This document shows, one piece after another, positions 1 to 10,599 of a DNA stretch of 64,000 nt. The DNA is from Branchipolynoe longqiensis (lineage: Eukaryota > Annelida > Polychaeta > Phyllodocida > Polynoidae), in NCBI GenBank assembly GCA_030323885.1, contig JASIRB010001153.1, forward strand, positions 1-64,000, read 5' to 3'. The position numbers were made by a program, and so were the translations under genes. Position 1 is the first letter of the stretch. Each line of letters begins with the position of its first letter. The notes below the pieces were generated by a model. The model was not told where the DNA came from, did no database searches, and saw only the letters and a program-made list of their open reading frames with translations.

Positions 1-244
1 GCCAGGACGCCGAGAAGAGTTTGGATTAACCGATCGTTTGGTTTAACCGAGCTTAGTTTAACGGGGTTATACTGTACATACATAAAAAACAATAATAAAA
101 GGGTCCACATACATTGTATATTACATATGCAATACACGCTTACTGAAAGCCAAAATCAAAGCCAAAGCTCGGATAACCCAATGATCAGAAAATCCAAACA
201 AATTTCTAGGGTCCCTTCAAGTTTGGTTTAACGGGGCTATACTG
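1..244 (-). mobile_element. pogo-like composite MITE, cut by window edge
   Basis: On the minus strand this begins CAGTATAGCCCCGTTAAACC at 244. About 170 bp further in there is a second start of the same kind (ends at 74, next to TA). The same two-start arrangement, including the shared stretch around ATACAATGTATGTGGAC, is seen complete at 52405-52905. Termini starting CAGTATAA next to TA are typical of pogo/Tigger-type Tc1/mariner elements; that assignment is inference. No transposase is present, so it is non-autonomous. The rest of the element lies outside the window. Confidence 0.6.
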
Positions 245-736
245 TAATTAGTTATGACGTCGAATTGTCTGATCCGAGTAGATTCCGAATGTCGTCTGCT
301 GCTCAGTACACCCAGAAAACAGGGGACGTGTTGGTTTTCCGCCCTCACTCCTCCCCGCACTCCACTCACAGTGTGCACTTCTATCTCTCATCTTTCACAC
401 CTCTCACCTCCACCTCCCCCCGCCTCCACCTCCCCCATCTCCCCTCAGTCTGTCTGATCAAGTCGACAAAACTATCTGTTATATATAAGACAATGCATCT
501 AAACTAGGTGCTCAGGACGTCACTGGAAATTGCGTCCCCATCGGGATCTCATATTTATTATGTGATGTATAAGACTTATGCGAGTATAAAGCTGTGGAAG
601 AGAAGATTCCCAATATTGATCACCCATATGTTGTGTGCTACATTATGGGTGACCCCTTTTCACAGTTGGGACATGTGGTGCCACCCCACCCCCCCAACCT
701 CTACCAGTGCCGCGATTATTGTCGCTGGCGCACTGG

Positions 737-737
<1 letters not shown>
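245..737. other. Unassigned, pyrimidine-rich patch
   Basis: No gene or recognised repeat. A C/T-rich patch (about 345-450) is dominated by CCTCCACC-type words and opens short frames by composition only. Confidence 0.4.
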
Positions 738-788
<51 letters not shown>

Positions 789-800
789 GTGTGTGCGTAT
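738..800. repeat. (AT)n microsatellite
   Basis: Nearly pure alternating AT that ends in a short TGTGTGCG run. Confidence 0.95.
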
Positions 801-852
801 ATACATTTATCTTTGACTTATTCTTACATAACTTTACTTATATGTTAACCCT

Positions 853-1170
853 ACTATCATCATCATCATCATCATGCTGTCGGTCGCGATGCGACAAAGA
901 CTGCTTTCATTACTTGACTGCCGCTCTCCATTTAGCTCTCTGCTGTGAGAGTTGCGTCCATGAGTCGGTCTTCATTTTATGAAAGCTGCCTGCAAAAGTG
1001 TTGAAGTGCTGCTGGCTTTTGCAAGTTACCAGCGGCACTCTCTCGGGGAGCAAATAGAGGTTCACACGGCAAGAACATGTCAAGACAGGCGCAAAACTAT
1101 TTGTCCCTGCAGTGGCTGGTCGGGAGATGTTGGGAGTTCCATACATCAACCGCCCTTAATGCTGCCACAG
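853..1170 (-). pseudogene. LINE 3' end (family R), internally deleted copy 1
   Basis: Read on the minus strand, the last residues are KTDSWTQLSQQRAKWRAAVK followed by a stop, and then a (GAT)n tail (on the plus strand (ATC)n near 855-876). The same C-terminus is found in a more complete form at 37559-37905, where it follows a WTGHLMRM block typical of the end of LINE ORF2 proteins. Here that block is missing and upstream sequence is joined directly, so this is an internally deleted copy. It shares the GCTGCCACAG boundary near 1170 with the copy at 24247-24531. It cannot encode an active protein. Confidence 0.7.
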
Positions 1171-1298
1171 GACATAAAACCCCAACAAACAAACATTCCC
1201 TTGATAATGAACCAATCAGTTCTTGCCATATCCGAGCAATGCCACCAATCACCAGACAAGGGAGTGACAAGAATGAATGTGTAATCTGTTTAGGCTGC

Positions 1299-1381
1299 CT
1301 CAGCCACAACTCGAACCCACCATTATTAACCTGGGAAAGCAGGAGCTCTACCTACTCGGCCATCCTGTCCCGTCTCTCGAA
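1299..1381 (-). mobile_element. tRNA-like SINE head fragment
   Basis: The minus strand contains an A-box-like TGGCCGAGTAGGTAGAGC and a B-box-like GGTTCGAGT at tRNA spacing, preceded by GGGACAGGA. The head resembles that of SINE-A (full copy at 41094-41434), but the body is missing. Confidence 0.6.
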
Positions 1382-1700
1382 TAAGACGACTTATTATTGG
1401 AGCCACCTGCTTTCCGAAATTTTCCGGGCGCGAATGTCGCGCGTAGGTGGTTCGGGCTTGGGCTGGTGGCAGCGCCACTGGTCACGTGGTTGTGGCGGAA
1501 GCACCCTTAGAGTAGGATGTACAATAACGCAATGGATAATAATAATAATAATAATAATAATACAACCAATATTTCCCTTCCTCGCCTTTATATTCGTATA
1601 ATGCTTTTACATCACATAGATATTGCAGAAGCATCCACAATTCAGAAATAGAGTTCTTTTTTATATTTTCAGTAAGTTACAGTCATGGGAATATGCCTGA
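1382..1700. other. Unassigned, with short (AAT)n
   Basis: A short (AAT)n run lies at about 1536-1562. Nothing else is recognised; the open frame across it has no recognisable domain. Confidence 0.4.
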
Positions 1701-1721
1701 TGCACAGGGGGTGGGTTGATT

Positions 1722-1900
1722 AAGCAAGGAAGCTATCCATGTTGCCGACTGGTTATGACACTCACTGCAGAATGACAGTGACGTGAGCTTGAGTCCCGCT
1801 CTGTTTGCAGTACAGAAACTAACCCTCGCCATGAATATGGCAATTGCTGCCGACATGGCGTAAAACCTCACTCTGAAACTAATTTGCTGGCTGGCCTGTT
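1722..1900 (+). mobile_element. Probable tRNA-derived SINE (SINE-C)
   Basis: A tRNA-like segment (GTTGCCGACTGGTTATGACAC, then GAGCTTGAGTCCCGC at B-box spacing) is followed by a body ending GCTGCCGACATGGCGTAAAAC. That tail closely matches the 3' end of the minus-strand LINE at 20523-21240 (GCTGCCGACACGGCATAAAG), including GCCRTGAATATGGC just before it. A SINE sharing its tail with a LINE is the usual sign of dependence on that LINE for transposition. Only one copy is seen, so confidence is moderate. Confidence 0.45.
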
Positions 1901-2345
1901 TCACAGCAGTCATCTCCAACCAGGTATATATCTACCCCTGGCGGCAACCTGTGGAACTAACACGTAAACACATACAAATTAATACAAATAATCTAAGACA
2001 CAAAAATAACACGCGCCAAGTACACCCCCCTCCATCCCCCCCCCCCCTCATGTGAGGCACCAGGCACACTTTGAATCAAGAGTCCCAGCCAATGAATCAT
2101 TTTGTTGGCTCAAACAGATTCTCGCAGCAGTTCGCGTGCAAGTTTTACATTCGCATGAAGGTGGGGGTTTTCTTTGTGGTTAGAGGTTAGAGGTGTAATT
2201 TTTCTTTGCAAAGCATGTGGCAAATGGTTTGATGGCTGTACTTGGTGCAGTGTCGGCGAGTCCACATGTGTAACCTGAGCTGTTGACACTTATACCCACT
2301 TGCCCTGTATCCCTCCACCCGAACCGGTCGCACCGACCACTGTGC
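1901..2345. other. Unassigned
   Basis: Contains a poly-C run near 2031-2047 and otherwise unique-looking sequence. No gene is supported. Confidence 0.4.
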
Positions 2346-2745
2346 CGGCGTCAGCGACACCCAGTCCCCGGCCCAGTCCGCGGCCCAGTCCCCGCCCCAG
2401 TTCTCGGCCCAATCCCCGCCCCAGTCCTCGGCACAGTCCCCGGTCCAGTCTTCGCCCCGGTCCCCACCCCAGTTCCCGGCCCAGTGCCCGGCTCGGTCCC
2501 CGCCCCGGTCCCCGCTCCGGTCCCCGCTCCGGTCCCCGCTCCGGTCCCCGCTCCGGTCCCCGCTCCGGTCCCCGCCCCGGTCCCCGCTCCGGTCCCCGCT
2601 CCGGTCCCCGCTCCGGTCCCCGCTCCGGTCCCCGCTCCGGTCCCCGCTCCGGTCCCCGCTCCGGTCCCCGCTCCGGTCCCCGCTCCGGTCCCCGCTCCGG
2701 TCCCCGCTCCGGTCCCCGCTCCGGTCCCCGCCGCAGTCCTCGGCC
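2346..2745. repeat. 12-bp GC-rich minisatellite
   Basis: The unit is CGGTCCCCGCTC. The left part (about 2360-2510) is diverged and the right part (2515-2730) is almost perfectly homogeneous, so the recent expansion was at the right. Because 12 is divisible by 3 and the unit lacks stops, several frames stay open on both strands (for example Gly-Asp-Arg-Ser repeats on the minus strand). This is a compositional effect and not evidence of a gene. Confidence 0.95.
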
Positions 2746-2888
2746 CAGCCCCGCCTCAACCACCAATACAACACTACGCGCCATGAGCTTCACAGGTGTG
2801 GCATATATTAATTGGCACCCCCAATACCCGATGTTTACTTTTTGTGCTGGGGGTGGGGGTTGTTAAACAAACAAACAAAGGCGTTTAA

Positions 2889-3087
2889 CTCGCTGAAACG
2901 CCCAATGTATATCTTCTATCGCTGTGTGTGGTTTTACGTACTAGTTACATCTAAGGGCATAGCAAGACAGTCATTGACTTGTGTCAGTGCGCTCTCATGA
3001 ACACTCGGTGAAACGCGAAATCTATATGTAGATTATATCGCCGTTTGGGGTTTTACATCCTGGTTACATATAAGGGCATGGCAAAGA
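2889..3087 (-). repeat. Two tandem ~117-bp units with SINE-A-like tail
   Basis: Two diverged copies (2889-2966 and 3006-3085) share GTGAAACGC, TATCGC and GGTTTTACRTMCTGGTTACAT. The TTTTACGTCCTAGCAACATCTAAGG-like core is the reverse of the SINE-A 3' end. Confidence 0.55.
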
Positions 3088-3117
3088 TAAACAGAGGCGT
3101 CTTTCTCCCAAAATACA

Positions 3118-3472
3118 TTAAAGCTGCACAGTCCGATGAAATATCAAATTTTCAAAAGCAAACCAATTATCTGGATTTGATTTTACACATCTAACTTCGA
3201 TACTGATGCACTTATTAAGCCTTTCTTTCTGCGCAGAAGGCAATACTGAGTCAATTTAATAGAACCTGTTACTGCAGAAGTCTATGGTATCAGAGTTTTT
3301 GCAAGCTTGCCAAAACTAATTGTCCATGTTTGCACTCAAAATATCTAAAAAGTTTAGCATTTAAAATAAAAGTAACTTTGAACTAATGTAAAGTAGATAC
3401 TAGTGATCGATCTAATATATTTATCTCGGAAAAAATACAGAAATTCAAAACCATCAGATTATGCACCTTTAA
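3118..3472 (+). mobile_element. Family M MITE, copy 1 (TTAA-flanked)
   Basis: A ~355-bp element with inverted ends AAGCTGCACAGTCCGATG and CATCAGATTATGCACCTTT, with TTAA at each outer edge. At least ten relatives occur in this window in both orientations (21.3, 21.9, 23.2, 29.4, 30.4, 34.2, 39.5, 43.2, 51.2 and 54.1 kb). There is no coding capacity. TTAA target sites are the hallmark of piggyBac-type transposition, but the termini are not the usual piggyBac ones, so the superfamily is open. A near-identical 20-bp flank (TTTCYCCCAAAATACATTA) occurs on both sides, at 3101-3120 and 3483-3502. Confidence 0.8.
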
Positions 3473-3502
3473 TATAATGTATCTTTCCCCCAAAATACAT
3501 TA

Positions 3503-4139
3503 ATAACATAGGCCTCCCTTACCTACATATAATAGAAATATTCCAGTTATGTCCACCCACCTGATTTCTTAACAAAAGCTCAATACAGTTGATCTGATCC
3601 ACATGACCAATTCAATTTAACATATAAAATACTACAACAGAATAAGATAACATAATAATAATGATACTGATAATGGTAATGATACCTGCTGCCAACAAAC
3701 CAAGTTATCCACTGTACAAATTATTTGCCCAGCAAATTTGGAAATGTATATTAGTCTGGTTTTATTGCTATAGACCGGGGGCCCTATGGTACTGGGACGG
3801 CTCACTCCCTATCTCTCCAATGTGATGTAAATTTTGCAGTACCACCTTGTGGTGGGTTTGTTCGACCCAGCTGCTGGTTGGTGTTTCACATGTAAACACA
3901 TATGGTTATATCATGCATGAGACGGGTAAGTGTGAATACACATCGATATGAAATTGCTATGATCAGGCACACATCATCATAGGCATCGTCGTTGTCGTCG
4001 CCATCATCACACATCTTTCACATTCATATATACATTTGTGCATATAATATAGCATCTGTTTAGCCTGGGGAACAGCCAGCGCACCAAGTGGTGGGTTTGA
4101 TCATTTTGATTACACAGTACAGGCTGAGTGAGCCATCTA
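3503..4139. other. Unassigned
   Basis: AT-rich sequence with a short AATAATGATACTGATAATGG run near 3650-3690. No gene or familiar repeat is recognised. Confidence 0.4.
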
Positions 4140-4855
4140 TAATAATAATAGTAATAATAGTAGTAATAATAGTAGCAGTAATAATAGGTGTACTATTAAT
4201 AGTAATAATAATAATAACAGTAGTGATAATAATAATAGTAATAATGGTAGTAATAATAGTAGTAATACGAGTAGCATTACTAGTAGTAATACTACTAACA
4301 ATAGTAATAATAGTAGTAATAATAGTAGTAACAATAATAGTAATAATAGTAATAATAGTAATAATAATGTAGTAGTATTAATAGTTGGTCTACTAATAGT
4401 AATAATAGTAATAATAATAGTAATAATAGTAATAATAATAGTAATACTAGTACTAATAATAGTAGTAACAATAATAGTAATAATAGTAATAATAGTACTA
4501 ATACTGTAGTAGTATTAATAGTTGGTCTACTAATAGTAATAATAGTAATAATAATAGTAATAATAGTAATAATAATAGTAATACTAGTAGTAATAATAGT
4601 AGTAATAATAGTAGGAATAATAGTAGGAGTAATAATGGTAGTAATACTAGTAATGACACTAGTAATAATAGTAGTAATAATACTAGTAATAATAGTAGTA
4701 ATACTAGTAGTAATAATAGTAGTAATACTACTAGTAATAATAGTAGTACTACTAGTACTAGTAGTAGTAATAATAGTAGTAATATAATAGTAGTAATAAT
4801 AGTCGTAATAATAGTAATAACAATAGTAATAATAGTACTAGTAATAGTAATGATG
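4140..4855. repeat. TAA/TAG trinucleotide array
   Basis: About 715 bp made almost only of AAT and AGT triplets (AATAATAGTAAT, AGTAGTAAT, ACTAGTAAT). Two near-identical blocks of about 130 bp each include AGTAGTATTAATAGTTGGTC (near 4371 and 4509), which shows segmental duplication inside the array. Hydrophobic open frames (Ile/Val/Leu) come from triplet composition. Confidence 0.95.
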
Positions 4856-5188
4856 ATAAAGATATGTGTCAGGTAAATACGGTTTGTTTCAAGTTCTAGT
4901 TTGTTTCAAGTTCCAATTGTCGCCACCGGACGCGGCATTACGTTGGTGCCGTTATTAATATTAGTTAGTATTCCCCTCCACCGCCTCCTAATTAGCTTCC
5001 CTTCCGAAACTCTCATTTTCTGACAAGTTGTACGGAAATAAACGCGGAGTGATTTATTCTTTTGGAGTCGGTTGCTCTCAGTGCGTCTTCACAACTTTCA
5101 CAAACACAAATCCTTGCACTTCTGGACATTATTTATCGATGTTTTTGTTGTTTGTGGGTATTTAACAAAATAAATCTCTCTCCCTCTC
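4856..5188. other. Unassigned
   Basis: A small direct repeat (GTTTCAAGTTC) near 4886 and 4903. No gene is supported; a short open frame (5062-5274) runs into the neighbouring element. Confidence 0.4.
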
Positions 5189-5189
5189 C

Positions 5190-6763
5190 GTCACACTACG
5201 ACGACAAGGTAGGGACGACAGCCCGGCGGCTGGGATTTTGTGAAATCCCGACGACCTATGCAAATTTGGGCTAAGTTGGACGACAATCGGACGACATCCG
5301 GACGACATCGGGACAACAGACGGGACGACAGCGGCCCGACAGTGTCTGTTTGTCTGTGTCTGAGTGTGTGTGACTCTGTGTCTCTGTGTGTGTCTCTATG
5401 TGTGTGTCTGTGTCTCTGTGTGTCTGTGTCTATGTGTGTGTTTGTGTCTATGTGTGTATATGTGTGTATGTGTGTGTGTCTATGTGTGTCTGTGTGTGTG
5501 TGTCTGTGTCTGTGTGTGTGTGACTCTGTGTCTCTGTGTGTGTCTCTATGTGTGTGTCTGTGTCTCTGTGTGTCTGTGTCTATGTGTGTGTCTGTGTATA
5601 TGCGTGTATATGTGTGTGTCTGTGTGTGTGTCTGTGTCTGTGTGTGTGTGTCTGTGTCTGTGTGTGTATGTGTGTGTATGTGTCTGTGTGTGTGACTATG
5701 TGTCTATGTGTGTGTCTCTATGTGTGTGTATGTGTATCTGTGTGTATGTGTCTATGTGTGTGTCTATGTGTGTATATGTGTGTATGTGTGTGTCTATGTG
5801 TGTGTGTGTCTGTGTCTGTGTGTCTGTGTATGTGTATGTATGTGTGTGTGTCTGTGTATGTGTGTGACTGAGAGTGAGAGTGAGGCACACACAGACACAG
5901 ACACACACAGACACACACAGATGCACACACAGAGACACAGACACACACATACACACACATATACACACATAGACACACATAGACACATACACACACAGAG
6001 ACACAGAGACACAGAGACACACACACACAGACACACACAGACACACACAGACACATATACACAGACACACATAGACACACATAGACACATACACACACAG
6101 AGACACAGACACACAGAGACACAGACACACACAGACACACACACATACACACACAGACACACACACAGACACACACATATACACACATAGAGACACAGAC
6201 ACACACACATATACACACATAGACACAAACACACACATAGACACAGACACACAGAGACACAGACACACACATACACACACAGACACACACACAGACACAG
6301 AGGCACACAGACACAGACACACACACACATATACACACATAGACACACATAGACACAGACACACACATAGACACAGACACAGAGACACACAGAGACACAT
6401 ACATGGAGAGAGAAGCAACTACAGCTTAACGACAAGACGACAGTGCCGCGACAGTGCCACCACAGTGCCGCGACAGTGCGACAGTGCCGCGACAGTGCCG
6501 CGACAGTGCCGCGACAGTGCCGCGACAGTGCCGCGACAGTGCCGCAACATCGGCTGTCGTCGATTGTCGTCGAAGTTTTTCAACATGTCCAAAACGCCCA
6601 CGACAACCCAGCGACTGTGGAGAAACTGGAGGTGCCGTGGAGGTGCCGCGGAGGTGTCGTGGCGACACCTGCGTGACACCTGCGCGACACCTGTGCGACA
6701 CCTGCGCGACACCGGAAGTCGCTGTCACAGAGCTGTCGTCGCCGCTTGTCATCGTAGTGTGAC
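5190..6763. mobile_element. Long inverted-repeat (Harbinger-like) element with TG/CA core
   Basis: The ends are inverted: TCACACTACGACGACAAG at 5191 and CTTGTCATCGTAGTGTGA ending at 6762. They match the inner part of the termini of the elements at 22.3, 34.3 and 49.2 kb (GTCACACTACGACG). The arms consist of repeated words: GGACGACATC on the left, CGCGACAGTGC at 6440-6545, and GCGACACCTGC at 6660-6710. A central AAGTTTTTCAACATGTCC (6571-6588) resembles the central palindrome of the other elements. The outermost AGGCCCT and a 3-bp duplication are not visible, so the outer limits are uncertain. A ~1 kb TG/CA palindrome sits in the left arm. Confidence 0.6.
5345..6405. repeat. TG/CA palindromic microsatellite
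   Basis: The left half (5345-5865) is TGTGTCTGTG with TATG variants. The right half (5885-6405) is the reverse complement in kind (ACACAGACAC), joined by GAGAGTGAGAGTGAGG. The halves can pair over about 500 bp. All long Cys/Val frames (plus left, minus right) and Thr/His frames are shadows of this composition. Confidence 0.95.
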
Positions 6764-6782
6764 TGCTACATTACAATAACCA

Positions 6783-7262
6783 CCGCGTCTCCTTCCCTCC
6801 CACGTTCATCCACCACCACCAACTCTTCCCTCTCCCTCGTGCTTACTCCAACTTCCAAGCCCCCCCCCATTCCCTCCGTTCTTGTTCCTTCTCTTGGACA
6901 TAACACCCCGCCCTCTCCCCCTTCACCCGCCCTTCTCTTGTCCCGTCCCGTCAACCCTGACCCTTCCTCTAGCCCTTCTCACTCGTGCTATCCCCTCCTC
7001 CCCCTGACCCCTCTCCACCACGTACGACAGGTCTGCCACGTCCGTCCGCCCCCTTCCAGTTGTTCTCCCTCGCCCCCCCCCCCACGTCCCCTCTCTCCCC
7101 CCGGGCCCACCGTGCCTCCCCCCCCCTCATTGAAACTCCGCTCTTCTCCCCCCTCCCCTCCTCTCTCCGCACGGCCTCTCCCCACACCCCCATCTCCACG
7201 CCCCCCCCTCTCTTTCAACTGCGCCCTCTCCCGCTCTCTCACGCGCACGCCGACATCCGTGT
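6783..7262. repeat. Polypyrimidine tract
   Basis: About 480 bp of C/T-dominated sequence on the plus strand (CTCCTTCCCTCCC, CCCCCTCATTG and so on). It opens Pro/Ser-rich frames without conserved features. Confidence 0.8.
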
Positions 7263-7434
7263 CACGTGACCGGCTTGTGTACAGGTGAGGTATCAGGCCA
7301 CGTGAACTGTCGTAAATTGAGAGGGCGCAGGTGGGGCTGTGGCTACCTGACCTCCATACCCGACGCTGCCCCAGGCGCCGGCCGGTCTGCCCGCCCTTCC
7401 CGGCACCCGTGGGGGGTGTCTCCCCCGTAGCACC

Positions 7435-9300
7435 TCCAGCCCGGCACCGGCCTGGCGCCATCCCGGCACCAGCCCGGCACCAGCACCAACACCAGCTCCA
7501 GCCTGGCGTGATCCCCAGCCGGGCATCAGCCCGGCACTAGCCCTGCACCAACACCAGCCCGGCACCAACACCAGCCCGACACCAACATCAGCCCGGCACC
7601 AGCCCGGCACCAACACCAGCCCGGCACCAACACCAGCCCGACACCAGCCCAACACCAACACCAGCCCTGCACCAATGCCAGCCCGGCACCAACACCAGCC
7701 CGGCACAAACACCAGCCCGGCACCAACACCAGCCTGACACCAGCCCGACACCAACACCAGCCCGGCACCAACACCAACCCGACACCAGCCGACACCAACA
7801 CCAGCCCGGCACCAATGCCAGCCCGCACAACACCACCCAGCACCAACACCAGCCCGACACCAACACCAGCCGACACCAGCCCGACAACAGCCCGACACCA
7901 CAACACCACGCCGGCACCAACACCACCCGACACCACCACACCACAACACCAGCCCGGCACCAATGCCAGCCCGGCACCAACACCAGCCCAGCACCAACAC
8001 CAGCCTGACACCAACACCAGCCCGACACCAGCCCGACACCAGCCCGACACCAGCCCGACACCAACACCAGCCCGGCACCAACACCAGCCCGGCACCAATG
8101 CCAGCCCGGCACCAACACCAGCCCGGCACCAACACCAGCCCGGCACCAACACCAGCCCGGCACCAACACCAGCCCGGCACCAACACCAGCCCGGCACCAA
8201 CACCAGCCCGGCACCAACACCAGCCCGACACCAACACCAGCCCGGCACCAACACCAGCCCGGCACAAATACCAGCCCGACACCAACACCAGCCCGGCACC
8301 AACACCAGCCCGGCACCAACACCAGCCCGACACCAACACCAGCCCGACACCAGCCCGACACCAGCCCGACACCAACACCAGCCTGACACCAACACCAGCC
8401 CAGCACCAACACCAGCCCGACACCAACACCAGCCCTGCACCAACACCAGCCCGGCACAAATACCAGCCCGGCACAAACACCAGCCCGACACAAACACCAG
8501 CCTGGCACCAACACCAGCCCGGCACCAACACCAGCCCGACACCAACACCAGCCCGGCACAAACACCAGCCCGGCACCAATACCAGCCCAACACCAACACC
8601 AGCCCGGCACCAACACCAGCCCGGCACCAACACCAGCCCGACACCAACACCAGCCCGACACCAACACCAGCCTGGCACCCACACCAGCCGGGCACAAACA
8701 CCAGGCCGGCAACAACACCAGCCCGGCACAAGCCCGGCACTAACACCAGCCTGGCACCAGCACCAGCACCAGCACCAGCACCAGCACCATGCTAGCACCA
8801 ACCCGACACCAGTACCAGCCCTAGCACCAACACCTGCCCGGCACTAGCCCGGTACCAGCCCGGCACAAGCCCGGCACTAACACCAGCCTGGCACCAGCAC
8901 CAGCACCAGCACCAGCCTGGCACCAGTACCATCACCATGCTAGCACCAACCCGACACCAGTACCAGCCCTAGCACCAACACCTGCCCGGTACCAGCCCGG
9001 TACCAGCCCGGCACAAGCCCGGTAACAGCCCCATCAGCAGCACCAGCCTAAGCACCAGCCTCAGCACTAGCCCCAGCACCTACCCCAGTACAAGCACCAG
9101 CCCCATCATCAGCTTCAGTACCAGCAATAGCCGCAACACCAGCACCAATGCCAACATTACCACCACCACCAAAAGCCCCGTATCAACCACATCTCTACCA
9201 CCAACATCACAACCAGCCTGGCACCACCCCCACCGCCAGCCCTACCACCAGCATCACTAGCAACACCAGCTCCTGCACCAACACTAACACCAGCCCCACC
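7435..9300. repeat. 17-bp minisatellite
   Basis: The unit is CAGCCCGGCACCAACAC, most regular at 8040-8240 and decaying toward both ends. It passes into CAGCACCAGCACC near 8755-8790 and a loose CCAGCACC-type region by 9000-9300. A near-duplicate block occurs at 8734-8850 and 8868-8990. A 17-bp unit without stops cycles through all three frames, giving a 17-residue protein period on both strands, including a 502-codon minus-strand frame. I do not regard it as a gene. Confidence 0.95.
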
Positions 9301-9320
9301 AGACACATCGAAACGTACAG

Positions 9321-9737
9321 GACGGATGGCCGATGGAATTGAACGTCCGTCTCCAGCTTTGGTTTAATATCTTTGGATTCGAACCAATTGTTTCGCACAC
9401 TGATAAAACCAATGAATTAAAAATGCATATATGTCGCTTCCTAGAATAGAGCAATAATTGGTTGGCTCAGTGTCAGGATGGTGTGACTGAGTAGAACATC
9501 AGGTCATGCTGCTCGTGACCTGGTCTCCCAGTGGGGCAGCACTATAAAGTAACCATGATTGCGCACTGTCACAAGTTGGTACCCATCATGATATGACCTT
9601 AGATGTTGCCAGGACGTAAAACTACAACAACCAACAAACTATCAAATCACCATGAGTGAGCACTGTCACAAGTTGGTACCCATCCTGATATGACCTTAGA
9701 TGTTGCCAGGACGTAAAACTCCCGCAACCATCCAACA
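9321..9737 (+). mobile_element. SINE-A with duplicated 3' end
   Basis: The tRNA-like head (GGATGGCCGATGGAATTGAACG, then GGATTCGAACC) is followed by the SINE-A body (TGGCTCAGTGTCAGGAT, GTGGGGCAGCACTATAAAG) and tail (CCTTAGATGTTGCCAGGACG). The last ~90 bp (AATCACCATGAGTGAGCACT through the tail) is present a second time at 9645-9735, so the 3' end is tandemly duplicated. Confidence 0.8.
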
Positions 9738-10448
9738 ACAAGTACTTCCAGTTAGTTATTCCACCCTTCACTAACTTAACTTCAGCTATCACATATCGCT
9801 TTCCGAAAAACTTGTAAATCCCGTCCCCATAGACGACTGTGAATATATTCCCTACCGTCAATCATCGACTCACGTCAGTGAATATACATATATTTCCATC
9901 CAGAAAAGTCACCTAGACCAGAACACCCATTCTTCACCACCTACTCACAACGGTACATTAACACCAACACTACACCAGTCACTGACAACGGTATATCGAT
10001 GTAAATGAAACCCAAATAACCAACAAATACTCTAATTAATGATAACAAACTATATATATCCAACTTTAAAAGCAGCGTGGTTTAAAACAGAGCGCATTGC
10101 GTATAGTGGCGCAGATTTCGCAGCCGTCAGTATGCCGAGGTGCAAACACGGTGCAACAGACGCCGCCTGCGATATTTCACAACGTTGGCGGAAAAAGACG
10201 AATGGGGTGCGCGCGCAGGTCTGGGGCGAGACAAGAGGACCGTTGGGGATCCCCTGCCCCTATTCCATCATGGCTGCCACTGGGCGCCACCAGGGATCTG
10301 TCAGCGCTGATCCCCCGCGTGTATGTTACCGTGTGTACGCAGTCAGCCCTATAGGTCAGCAGCTAACAGAGGGGGGAGGGGGGGAGGTAGGCGGGCAGGT
10401 CAGTGCCCTTGGGTTGGTCGTTGGTCGTTATTATTGCCGAAGGTCAAG
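9738..10448. other. Unassigned, includes GC-rich patch
   Basis: The stretch 10090-10330 is GC-richer, with overlapping open frames (10039-10452 and 10097-10354) that show no domain, repeat or splice context I recognise. Confidence that they are coding is low. A G-run (GGGGGGAGGGGGGGAGG) lies near 10372-10388. Confidence 0.35.
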
Positions 10449-10580
10449 CTAGGAAGCGAAAAGTATCAAATTTTAAGTCATTGGTTTGACTTGACCAGGG
10501 TTAGAACACATGGGTTCGAATCCCACGATCTACCAAAACGGGAGAAGGACGGTCCACTCATTCGGCCAACCTGTCTGGTA
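10449..10580 (-). mobile_element. SINE-A head fragment
   Basis: The minus strand carries the tRNA-like head (GGCCGAATGAGTGGACCG, GGGTTCGAACC-type B box) and the start of the body up to GCTTCCTAGC. The body and tail are missing. It lies directly upstream of the LINE copy. Confidence 0.65.
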
Positions 10581-10599
10581 CTTGTTGGATACTACATCC

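Noticed and set aside
2187..2866. Gly-Asp-Arg-Ser and Pro-rich long frames
   Set aside because: 12-bp minisatellite, divisible by three and stop-free; several frames are open on both strands at once.
7293..8801. 502-codon minus-strand frame rich in Trp/Cys/Gly and overlapping long frames on both strands
   Set aside because: A 17-bp unit without stops in any frame explains all of them; the protein period is exactly 17 residues.
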